Source of the DNA: UBA4722 sp041690995 | GTDB taxonomy: Bacteria; Pseudomonadota; Gammaproteobacteria; DSM-16500 | Direction of reading: 5' to 3' | Length of the DNA: 17,858 bases | Assembly: GCA_041690995.1 (NCBI GenBank) | Contig: JBEPVM010000036.1 | Coordinates: 1-17,858, forward strand | In this document: one piece after another, positions 1-6,404 of the stretch | How positions within the stretch are numbered: position 1 is the stretch's first letter | Layout: each line of letters opens with the position of its first letter | Position numbers and translations under genes: made by a program | Notes under the pieces: model-generated | Seen by the model: the letters and a program-made list of their open reading frames with translations, nothing else | Told to the model about the DNA's origin: nothing | Databases searched by the model: none

Positions 1-151
1 AGGAAATGCGTGTAAATTTTTGTAAGAGAGTTGCAAAATATCTCACATCAAAAAATACCTCATGAATCATTAGGAAATTTATCTCCTAAAAAATTTATTG
101 AGAAACAGTTAATCTCTACTAATGCGTTGTACTAAAAATGGGGGCTTGACA
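1..151 (+). mobile_element. Right end of an IS3-family-like insertion sequence (transposase C-terminal remnant)
   Basis: The frame open from 16 to 135 encodes a peptide containing IPHESLGNLSPKKF, which resembles the conserved C-terminus of IS3-family OrfB integrases (usual pattern RPHxxLGxxTP). The stop is at 133-135. It is followed within 16 nt by a G-rich end, TGGGGGCTTGACA, finishing at about 151 with the CA dinucleotide typical of IS3-family termini. The same frame has a stop at 13-15, so the transposase is broken or frameshifted, and the rest lies outside the window. The right edge coincides with the point where the AbiEii reading frame is interrupted, so the element appears to have inserted into that toxin gene. 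The family call rests on a short motif only. Confidence 0.55.
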
Positions 152-232
152 CCTCCAGTGAGTTATTTGCGCTATAGGTATCATTCATCAGGCTCCACTT
201 TTGTATTTACAATAACTTTCCATTTTTTATTA
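151..232. repeat. 82-bp direct repeat, copy A (AbiEi 3' end plus AbiEii 5' end)
   Basis: These 82 bp recur at 3061-3142 with one mismatch (position 162 versus 3072) at a constant offset of 2910. The copy covers the last 16-17 codons of abiEi, its stop, and the first codons of abiEii. The left limit coincides with the IS end, so the IS insertion explains that boundary. The right limit (232) lies inside abiEi and is the real duplication breakpoint. Confidence 0.9.
152..184 (-). pseudogene. AbiEii toxin gene stub, first 11 codons, cut by the IS
   Basis: The ATG (184-182) overlaps the AbiEi stop TGA (183-181) in an ATGA arrangement, the usual translational coupling of AbiEi/AbiEii pairs. Eleven codons (MIPIAQITHWR) match the start of AbiEii-type nucleotidyltransferase toxins and match the second remnant near 3094. 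The frame then enters the IS end and stops at 119-121. No functional toxin can be made from this copy. Confidence 0.65.
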
Positions 233-966
233 CGCACTAATGGCTTATGTGATGCGCGCGATACTAGATGTACCCAGTTTAATTTCCTTTTATTAAGTAC
301 CTTAATGAGTTCATCAGAAAATTGATCGAACCCTAAAAATTCAAGTAAATAGCCTAGTCGTCGAATCCAGAATGATTCCGGATTGAGTTTGGTTAATGCT
401 ATTAATTTTCTTATATCTATTTTTTCAGCAAGTTCCATTAATACAGTAGCCACATTATTAATCCCAGCCGCATGATGTGGAGCAGTGACTAAATCAACCG
501 CAATAGCTTCTGGCGTTGCAACTGTAATTACACCCGCCATGGTATTAAATTGCTTGGTTGGCATGGCTACGGCGTTTTTATTAGCGATAAATTCAATATA
601 AATCCGCCCGCACTGTATGGGCGGCCGATTTTTTGTTGTGACAACTTGAAAATGCTGGGGTTTTTGGTGAGTCGCTCCATAAAACTGTGCGGCACTTAAA
701 AAACCAACATAATAGGGCTGTCGAAAATGTTTCATTAAATTGGGAATAAACATATCCGCAGGTAAACACCCATAAGCCCGATATTCGGGAGGTACAATTA
801 AATAAAACCCTCTGGCGGGGCTAACAATTGTTTTATTTAACTTTAGACGATGTAAGGCATTCAAGGCCGCTATTTTTGTTAGCCCTAAAGCTTTCTCCGC
901 GCTGTGAATAGTAAAAAAATAATGTCCTTCGCTCCGAAGTTTGTCAATAAACTCCAATGCTCTCAT
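181..966 (-). CDS. abiEi: AbiEi-family type IV antitoxin (now without an intact toxin partner)
   Basis: This 261-residue protein has an N-terminal winged-helix region (about 1-50). It is followed by the RGFYLIVPPEYRAYG segment and the YYVGFLSAAQFYGATHQKPQ segment characteristic of AbiEi antitoxins, which bind and repress their own promoter and counter the AbiEii nucleotidyltransferase. Length is normal for the family. The ATG has CAGGA about 9 nt upstream on the minus strand. Its stop overlaps a toxin start codon, so it was once the first gene of an abiEi-abiEii operon, but the toxin is cut by an IS end 30 bp further on. The reading frame is intact, which suggests either recent loss of the toxin or retention as an orphan antitoxin or regulator. 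The family assignment is from recognised motifs; the orphan role is inference. Confidence 0.85.
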   Translation of the reverse strand: MRALEFIDKLRSEGHYFFTIHSAEKALGLTKIAALNALHRLKLNKTIVSPARGFYLIVPPEYRAYGCLPADMFIPNLMKHFRQPYYVGFLSAAQFYGATHQKPQHFQVVTTKNRPPIQCGRIYIEFIANKNAVAMPTKQFNTMAGVITVATPEAIAVDLVTAPHHAAGINNVATVLMELAEKIDIRKLIALTKLNPESFWIRRLGYLLEFLGFDQFSDELIKVLNKRKLNWVHLVSRASHKPLVRNKKWKVIVNTKVEPDE

Positions 967-995
967 TTGATGATATCCTGTGTCTAAACTTCTAT

Positions 996-1024
996 AATAT
1001 ATCGTTTTTAGTTATATTAAACAA
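996..1024 (-). promoter_or_regulatory. Candidate abiEi promoter
   Basis: On the minus strand a TTGTTT (1024-1019) and TATATT (1001-996) pair is separated by 17 nt, about 30 nt before the abiEi ATG. The -35 matches consensus only in its TTG. The surroundings are AT-rich, so chance is possible. Confidence 0.3.
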
Positions 1025-1119
1025 GTTTTAACCCATTTATATTGTACCAAAATAGAAACGACAAAGTGACTTGTTGTCTAATACCAGATCAAATAACAGA
1101 TTAAAACTATATAGAGAGG

Positions 1120-2583
1120 TCACTTAAACAGATCATCTATCGTTACACATGCTTGAATGATTTCTTCAGAATACATAGTTTCTTTCAAACCATTCGCGGA
1201 AACCATTGATATGAAAATGTGTTTTTTTGTTCTTGTTTTTTCTCTAAATACAGCAGCTTTTCTTTGTAATTGAGCGGCAAAATTTTTATTGATTTCAAAT
1301 GGATTATCAGTATATTTAATTTCACATAAAGTGATTGTATTATCATCCCTATCGAACAGTAGATCAATTTGCGCGCCATCTTCTTGAGTTTTGGATGTAG
1401 GGACATATCGCCAGCCATTCGCAATAGCCGATGGGCTAATTTGTAATTTATTTCTAATCTGAGAGAGATGTTTGTAGCAAATTGCTTCAAATGCATATCC
1501 AGCCCAATTGTTCCATTTGCCAGAATTACATTTACCTTCCCAATAACCCGCTTCTAATGAGTTTTTCTGTAATGTATTTCTGATAGGCTCAATCCACTCC
1601 AGATAAAACAGCGTGTATTCATCAATTAGCCGATAATAAATACCTCTCTTTTTGTGGAAATGGGGTTTGAAACTGATTATAAAGCCAGCTTCTTCTAGTT
1701 CCGAAAGCTTTTTGATAACTCTACCTCCTCTCGAAGAATGCTTTGATTTTTTGATGATTTCTTCTTGTCCTGTTCCTGATTTATTTTTTGCGATTATTCG
1801 TAATAACTCGATATAAGTTTCTGAATCATTGAATAGCGAAGAAAATAAATTGTCAAATTCCTTAAATAGCAGGCTATTTTGATGAAATGCTAACTTGTCA
1901 ACTAATTGTGTTGCAGATAATCCTTTTTGCATTTCTTTTAAATAGTAGGGTACGCCGCCAGTAGTCATATAGATCTGAGTGATTTGTTGTTTATTAAGAG
2001 TTACCTTTTTATTAGCTAAAAATTCATTGGTTTCTTTTAAATTAAATGGCATTAACTGAATTTTTTTGGTAATTCGATTATGTAATCCTGCTTTGTTATT
2101 GATAATTTTATTTATGATCCATGAAGCAGACGATCCGCATAAGATCAATTTAATTTTAGGGTTATTTGACCATTCCTTATTCCAGATATAATCTAATGCT
2201 TGTAGCAATCCTGCTTTATGTGTCTCCATCCAGGGAAATTCATCAAAAAATAGCACAACTTTTTTATTTACGGGAACGAATTTTGCGATCGCATCTGTGA
2301 GGGCGTCAAAAGTATCAAGCCAATTTTTCTGTTCTTTAATTTCAGTTCCTTTATAAAATACCTGACCGATCTCTTTCACAAAGCGATTAATCTGCGTTTT
2401 CATATTCCCATCTTTGATGCCGATAGAATTAAAAAAAACACATTCTTTTTTGCTAAAGAATTGCTTTATTAAATAGGTTTTCCCTATTCGCCTTCGTCCA
2501 TAGACAGCTAAAAACTCCGCACGATCAGATTCCAGCAGGGTGAGTAAATATTCCTGTTCTTTAATCCTTCCTATAAGATTCAT
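1120..2583 (-). CDS. AAA-family ATPase with DUF234-type C-terminal domain
   Basis: With the start at 2583 this is 487 residues. Walker A is GRRRIGKT (about 29-36), Walker B is LFFDEFPW (about 111-118), and a sensor-like LILCGSSASW follows. This is the ATPase_2 plus DUF234 architecture found in many archaea and bacteria. The C-terminus has a PD-(D/E)xK-like signature, QIDLLF then CEIKY (D407, E421, K423), so it may retain a nuclease fold. The cellular role of the family is poorly defined. I chose 2583 because MNLIGRIKEQEYLL begins like family members and AAGAAG lies 6 nt upstream. The longer start at 2613 would place ten codons inside the arm of a perfect palindrome. Such genes are often scattered and mobile, which fits the island context beside a broken toxin-antitoxin pair. 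Confidence 0.8.
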   Translation of the reverse strand: MNLIGRIKEQEYLLTLLESDRAEFLAVYGRRRIGKTYLIKQFFSKKECVFFNSIGIKDGNMKTQINRFVKEIGQVFYKGTEIKEQKNWLDTFDALTDAIAKFVPVNKKVVLFFDEFPWMETHKAGLLQALDYIWNKEWSNNPKIKLILCGSSASWIINKIINNKAGLHNRITKKIQLMPFNLKETNEFLANKKVTLNKQQITQIYMTTGGVPYYLKEMQKGLSATQLVDKLAFHQNSLLFKEFDNLFSSLFNDSETYIELLRIIAKNKSGTGQEEIIKKSKHSSRGGRVIKKLSELEEAGFIISFKPHFHKKRGIYYRLIDEYTLFYLEWIEPIRNTLQKNSLEAGYWEGKCNSGKWNNWAGYAFEAICYKHLSQIRNKLQISPSAIANGWRYVPTSKTQEDGAQIDLLFDRDDNTITLCEIKYTDNPFEINKNFAAQLQRKAAVFREKTRTKKHIFISMVSANGLKETMYSEEIIQACVTIDDLFK

Positions 2584-2598
2584 ATTCGACTTCTTGTG

Positions 2599-2695
2599 TT
2601 GTTGTGCCACCAATAAGTCTATTATTAGCGGCGCAACAATGCAAATGTTATTGCTTGTTGCGCCGCTAATAATAGACTTATTGGTGGCACAACAA
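2599..2695. repeat. Perfect inverted repeat, 41-bp arms, 15-bp centre
   Basis: Arms 2599-2639 and 2655-2695 are exact reverse complements. The outer ends read TTGTTGTGCCACC and its complement. The centre (2640-2654) adds a further GCAA/TTGC pairing. It lies 15 bp upstream of the preferred ATPase start and would form a very stable hairpin in its leader. No T-run follows on either strand, so it is not an ordinary intrinsic terminator. It may be a palindromic mobile-element remnant or a leader structure. Confidence 0.92.
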
Positions 2696-2711
2696 GAATA
2701 TTTAAATATTC
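2696..2711. repeat. 16-bp perfect palindrome
   Basis: GAATATTTAAATATTC is its own reverse complement and directly abuts the right arm of the 41-bp-arm palindrome. It could be an operator-like site for the divergent region, or chance in AT-rich DNA. Confidence 0.5.
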
Positions 2712-2748
2712 TATTTATAATTCAAGGGGTTACATTGAAAAAAGTCGC

Positions 2749-2920
2749 GGGGTCAGGCTTGCATAATTGTACCTTCCATCATCCAATATTGGCATTCTGC
2801 TCAAACCTCGTGGTTGTAGTCGTATCAGGAAGGAAGAAAATTTTACCAATTAATGACACGGAGGAGTAATGCCAATATCATTTTGATGAGAGATCTGTGC
2901 AACTGTGCAAGCCTGACCCC
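2749..2920. mobile_element. 172-bp palindromic MITE/REP-like element with GGGGTCAGG ends
   Basis: The left end GGGGTCAGGCTTGCA (2749-2763) is exactly complementary to the right end (2906-2920), and the similarity continues for 24 bp with three mismatches. A second internal pair built on ATATTGGCATT lies deeper in both arms, so the whole unit is one imperfect palindrome. No transposase is encoded. Ends of this type resemble repeats associated with IS200/Y1-type (REP-associated) transposases, which is inference. A 14-bp tandem duplication of GACCCCATTCTTG follows at 2915-2942. The unit interrupts the AbiEii remnant. Confidence 0.7.
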
Positions 2921-2942
2921 ATTCTTGTGACCCCATTCTTGC

Positions 2943-3094
2943 CATTCCTTGCGAAAAGCAAGTTCTTTAGCAAAAAAAGGATTAGAAAAAATTTCCACGA
3001 TGATTCGAGATAAAATTAAATCTTGCTCTACTTGTATATCGTCAATCCACAGCGCTACTTACCTCCAGTGAATTATTTGCGCTATAGGTATCAT
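2943..3094 (-). pseudogene. AbiEii toxin N-terminal remnant (second copy)
   Basis: Reading from ATG at 3094-3092 gives MIPIAQIIHWR, an in-frame TAA (3061-3059), then VALWIDDIQVEQDL, and a further stretch reaching FFAKELAFR at about 2951. This matches the N-terminus of AbiEii nucleotidyltransferase toxins (WxDDxQVEQDLxxSR...LAFRGGTAL). The sequence diverges just before the nucleotidyltransferase GG motif, where the GGGGTCAGG element and its tandem repeat begin. A single change (AAA to TAA) would account for the stop, since homologues usually have a residue there. The active-site region is lost, so the toxin is dead. This fragment is too short and broken to appear as a normal gene. Confidence 0.75.
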
Positions 3095-3142
3095 TCATCA
3101 GGCTCCACTTTTGTATTTACAATAACTTTCCATTTTTTATTA
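3061..3142. repeat. 82-bp direct repeat, copy B
   Basis: This is the second copy of 151-232 (81 of 82 identical). It carries the last 16-17 codons and stop of abiEi and the first 11 codons of abiEii. To its right (3143 onward) the similarity to abiEi ends abruptly within the antitoxin frame. Only a short open stretch, reaching a stop at about 3226, continues in that frame, so the antitoxin part here is only a tail. Confidence 0.9.
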
Positions 3143-3207
3143 ATTTTAACAGCCACTTTCAAACTCTTCGAGTAAATTAAAGCGGAGCTGTAGGCAAATA
3201 AAAAATA

Positions 3208-3237
3208 TGGTGATAGCGAGGTAAGCTATATTATAAT
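3208..3237 (+). promoter_or_regulatory. Candidate sigma-70 promoter for the oxidoreductase region
   Basis: A perfect TATAAT (3232-3237) follows a weak TGGTGA (3208-3213) at 18 nt. Transcription would begin near 3244, about 35 nt before the small ORF and 150 nt before the oxidoreductase start. Confidence 0.5.
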
Positions 3238-3278
3238 GACATTCAACCATCTATTGAACTTCACTTAAGAGGAAGAAA

Positions 3279-3386
3279 ATGAATAGTGAAAACGCATTTT
3301 TTGAAAATTCTCCTCCCTGCCTCTTGAGGCTGTGCCTTAAGAAATTTATTATAAAAATTTATTATAAATGGAAAAAATTTTATTAA
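3279..3386 (+). CDS. Possible 35-residue small ORF upstream of the oxidoreductase
   Basis: The ATG at 3279 has AGAGGA 5 nt upstream. The frame runs 35 codons to TAA at 3384-3386, nine nt before the oxidoreductase ATG, so the oxidoreductase ribosome-binding site GGAGGA follows the stop directly. The peptide starts MNSENAFFENSPPC and ends in a basic aromatic tail, KIYYKWKKFY. The coding region holds a hairpin, CTTGAGGC-TGT-GCCTTAAG (3323-3341), and a tandem AAATTTATTATA pair. It could be a leader peptide that couples translation to the next gene, or chance. I recognise no family. Confidence 0.35.
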   Translation: MNSENAFFENSPPCLLRLCLKKFIIKIYYKWKKFY

Positions 3387-3395
3387 GGAGGAACT

Positions 3396-4934
3396 ATGTC
3401 GCATGCTATTTTTTCTGCCTCTTCGGTGCCATGGGAAAATCAGAATACTTCTTTTTACCCTTCGCTTACGGCTAATTTAACCGCAGATGTGTGTATCATA
3501 GGCGCAGGAATCACCGGTCTTACCACAGCGTACCAATTAATAATGCAGGGAAAAAATGTTGTTATCCTTGATAAGGCACAACCCGGCGCAGGCGAAACAG
3601 GAAATACAACCGCTCACCTTTCAAATGCCTTAGATGATTATTATTTCCAGATTGAAAAATTTCATGGCCTTAAATGTGCGATGCTAGCGGCGCAAAGTCA
3701 TTCAGCAGCGATTGATTATATCGAAAAAATAGTGGCCGAAAATGATATAAAATGTGATTTTACGCGACTTGACGGTTATCTTTTTTCAACGGATAAGAGG
3801 ATGCTTCAGAAAGAGCTTGAGGCTGCGCAACGCGCAGGTTTATCCACAGTCCGTCTGGTAGACAGTAGCCCGTACACTGTTCCTTTTAAAAGTCCGGCTT
3901 TATTATTTCCAAAACAAGCACAATTTCACCCTATTAAATACTTGAATTCTTTATCCGCTATTATTACTGAGAAAGGAGGGAAGTTGTTTGGTTTAACACA
4001 CGTAACTGGCCTTAAACAACAAGCGGGCAAAGTGAAGGTGATAACAGCCAATAATTTTTCTGTGGTGGCAGACCACGTGGTCACTGCAACCAATGCGCCT
4101 TTTCAGGGTACCCTGAGCCTTCATGCTAAACTTATTCCCACCCGCACGTATGCGATTAGTTTTTTGGTGGAAAAAGGGTCTATCCCGCAAGCCCTCTATT
4201 GGGACACAGCCGAACCTTATCATTATGTCCGTCTACAGCCTTACGATGCTAAGTCAGACATGTTAGTGATTGGTGGCGAAGATCATCGTGTGGGCGTGAC
4301 TCCTCAAAATGACCCGTATGTTCAGTTGGAAAACTGGATTAGAAGTTATTTTCCCTCTCTTCCTTTTCTAAAACACCGATGGTCAGGCCAAGTGTTAGAG
4401 CCTGTTGATTATCTAGCTTACATAGGCCGTCATCCTCGGTTCAACCAGGTTTATCTAGCTACAGGAGACTCGGGACATGGCATGACCCATGGCACTATAG
4501 CGGGTTTGTTAATAAGCGATCTCATTCAAGGCCACTCTAATCCATGGGCCCTTTTATACGACCCTTCTCGTTTTTCAATAAAAGCATGGAAAAAGGCCAT
4601 TAAAAATAATATCGCAGCCTGTTATAGTTATTTACGCTACTTATTTCTGTCGCCTCAAAAAAAAGCCATCGACTTACAGGCAGGTGAAGGTGCTATTGTA
4701 CAATGTGGTTTAAAGAAAAGAGCAATCTATAAAGACCAATTCGGTAAGGTGCAGGAATGCTCTGCGGTGTGTCCGCATTTGAAATCTCTTTTAAGGTGGA
4801 ATCCTATCGAAAAAACATGGGACTGCGCAGCCCATGGCTCGCGATTCAATACAGATGGTAGCATCTTGAATGGTCCTGCAAATAAAAAGCTCGCATGTTC
4901 CCTTGTTGAGGCTCAGCATGATCAAAATTCTTGA
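3396..4934 (+). CDS. FAD-dependent oxidoreductase (DAO family) with C-terminal Rieske [2Fe-2S] domain
   Basis: This is a 512-residue fusion. The N-terminal FAD-binding fold has the dinucleotide motif GAGITG at 36-41, the strand-ending LDK, and the GAGETGNTTAHLS segment. The C-terminal domain has the Rieske ligand pairs C459-P-H461 and C477-A-A-H480, which bind a 2Fe-2S cluster. Overall layout and length resemble Bacillus YhfW-type proteins. The substrate is unknown; amine or amino-acid oxidation is the family tendency. A strong GGAGGA lies 4 nt before the ATG. No signal peptide is seen, so it should be cytoplasmic. A promoter at 3208-3237 and a possible small ORF precede it. Downstream is a convergent degraded gene, so it is transcribed alone or with the small ORF. 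Confidence 0.88.
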   Translation: MSHAIFSASSVPWENQNTSFYPSLTANLTADVCIIGAGITGLTTAYQLIMQGKNVVILDKAQPGAGETGNTTAHLSNALDDYYFQIEKFHGLKCAMLAAQSHSAAIDYIEKIVAENDIKCDFTRLDGYLFSTDKRMLQKELEAAQRAGLSTVRLVDSSPYTVPFKSPALLFPKQAQFHPIKYLNSLSAIITEKGGKLFGLTHVTGLKQQAGKVKVITANNFSVVADHVVTATNAPFQGTLSLHAKLIPTRTYAISFLVEKGSIPQALYWDTAEPYHYVRLQPYDAKSDMLVIGGEDHRVGVTPQNDPYVQLENWIRSYFPSLPFLKHRWSGQVLEPVDYLAYIGRHPRFNQVYLATGDSGHGMTHGTIAGLLISDLIQGHSNPWALLYDPSRFSIKAWKKAIKNNIAACYSYLRYLFLSPQKKAIDLQAGEGAIVQCGLKKRAIYKDQFGKVQECSAVCPHLKSLLRWNPIEKTWDCAAHGSRFNTDGSILNGPANKKLACSLVEAQHDQNS

Positions 4935-4962
4935 TGAGGGGTCTCTACACTCACGAGAGAGT

Positions 4963-5352
4963 TTAGCCTGGAAGGTCGTGGATTATTTTTATCGTGGGTG
5001 GTGGAGTGAGCAAACACTTTACTAGTATCTTATAGATATCGAAATCAAAGCAGTGGGAAGACTGGGGTTCCCTATAACTGAGTACTTTTTTATTTTTCCC
5101 TGACGATAAATGGCACCATCGGTCTATTTTATGATAATCCACTTTTAGTGTGGTCAGTGATTTTTCTTTAATAATAATACTAGAGCTGTATGGCCAGCTT
5201 TCCATACGTAGTTTTCCGAACGCCTTGAGTACGCGCGCATTGTAGGCAGTTGGACTTTCTAAATTCAGACAAGCACCGTTACAACGTTTTATTTGAAAAT
5301 AAAAGCAAGGCCCTGTTCCTTTTTTGCAAGTTACAGATACGGATTGAGTCAT
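4963..5352 (-). pseudogene. C-terminal remnant of a DnaQ-like exonuclease/GIY-YIG (UvrC/Cho-like) endonuclease
   Basis: The 129-residue frame matches only the C-terminal domain of the fused 3'-5' exonuclease plus GIY-YIG nuclease family. The recognisable parts are GTGPCFYFQIKRCNGAC (the C-x-GAC signature), AYNARVLKAFGKLRMESWPY, then YHKIDRW and FDFDIYKIL. Complete members are roughly 450-480 residues. The exonuclease and GIY-YIG catalytic domains are absent, and the similarity begins about five codons after a stretch that looks unrelated. The missing part would lie where the yheT promoter region and start now are, so a deletion probably joined the two. It might still be translated from the ATG at 5352, but would have no nuclease site. 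The family call is by recognised pattern. Confidence 0.68.
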
Positions 5353-5426
5353 CTCTTTACGAAGCCAAATTATACTATTAATATCAAACTTGTTATCTAT
5401 ATATTAAAAAATTCATACGGAGAAAT

Positions 5427-6404
5427 ATGAGGTTAACCGATTTCAACCCAGCCTGGTGGCTGATAAATCCCCACTGCCAAACGCTTTGGTCGGTCTTATT
5501 TCGTCGCCGTATTAAAAATTTGTCTCTTAAACGAGAGAGAATTGAATTAGCCGATGGCGATTTTATTGATCTGGATTGGGCGGGGTATGGGAATAGGAAT
5601 GGGAATGTTCCTATCGTTTTCATTTTGCATGGCTTAGAAGGATCAACGCAATCCCCTTATGTCCAAGGAATGTTACAAGCTATTGTACAACAAGGCTGGC
5701 GCGGCGTTTGTATGAATTTTCGTAGTTGCAGTGGCGAGCGTAATCGCTTACAACGGATTTATCATTCGGGTGAGACGCAGGATATTGCTGAAGTGATTAG
5801 TCAATTACAACAACGTGAACCTGGAATACCCATCGCTGCAATGGGTTTTTCTCTTGGGGGAAATGTATTACTGAAATGGCTAGGTGAAATGGGTGAGCAT
5901 AGCCCATTAGTAGCTGCGATTGCTATTTCTGTTCCTTTTGAATTGAATAAAGCCGTTGTACGCATGAACCATGGATTTTCTCGAATATATCAATGGCGTT
6001 TGTTGTATTCGCTTTGCAAGAAAATAAAATGGAAATTTCAGAAACAACCCACACCATTTATAATGCTACCTTTAAAAAAGATGAGTACGTTACGTGACTT
6101 CGATGATCACGTGACTGCGCCTTTGCATGGGTTTTCTGATGGAGCGGATTACTATACCCAATCCAGCTGTCGTCAATACCTGCAGAGAATTAAAGTGCCT
6201 ACCTTGTTACTACAAGCAAAGGATGATCCTTTGGTGGGAAATAATTCTTTGCCTGAACCATACGAGATGTCAGCACACGTTCAGCTTGAGCTTTCTGAAA
6301 AAGGAGGGCATGTTGGTTTTGTGAGCGGGAATTTTCCGTGGCGGATTGACTATTGGCTAGAACAAAGAGTGCCGCTCTTTTTACAGGATTATTTTAAACA
6401 TTAA
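5427..6404 (+). CDS. yheT: YheT-family alpha/beta hydrolase
   Basis: This is a 325-residue protein beginning FNPAWWLINPHCQT, the typical start of YheT/embryogenesis-associated EMB8-type hydrolases. The oxyanion region is LHGLEGSTQSPY (68-79), followed by NFRSCSGERNR (98-108). The nucleophile elbow is GFSLGG with Ser142, the acid is in KDDP (Asp266/267), and the catalytic His is in GGHVGF (His295). Length is usual. It acts as a cytoplasmic or membrane-associated esterase of unknown natural substrate. The start has CGGAGAA about 5 nt upstream. The 3' end overlaps the convergent ychF stop by 11 bp. Confidence 0.88.
   Translation: MRLTDFNPAWWLINPHCQTLWSVLFRRRIKNLSLKRERIELADGDFIDLDWAGYGNRNGNVPIVFILHGLEGSTQSPYVQGMLQAIVQQGWRGVCMNFRSCSGERNRLQRIYHSGETQDIAEVISQLQQREPGIPIAAMGFSLGGNVLLKWLGEMGEHSPLVAAIAISVPFELNKAVVRMNHGFSRIYQWRLLYSLCKKIKWKFQKQPTPFIMLPLKKMSTLRDFDDHVTAPLHGFSDGADYYTQSSCRQYLQRIKVPTLLLQAKDDPLVGNNSLPEPYEMSAHVQLELSEKGGHVGFVSGNFPWRIDYWLEQRVPLFLQDYFKH

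Noticed and set aside
2583..2613. ATPase start at 2613 (ten extra residues)
   Set aside because: The extra codons lie mostly in a palindrome arm, and homologues normally begin at the MNLIGR-like segment. A start at 2583 has a possible AAGAAG ribosome-binding site.
2540..2869. 109-codon plus-strand open frame
   Set aside because: It crosses the ATPase N-terminus, both palindrome arms and the GGGGTCAGG element, has no family pattern, and is open largely because it runs antisense to coding and repeat DNA.
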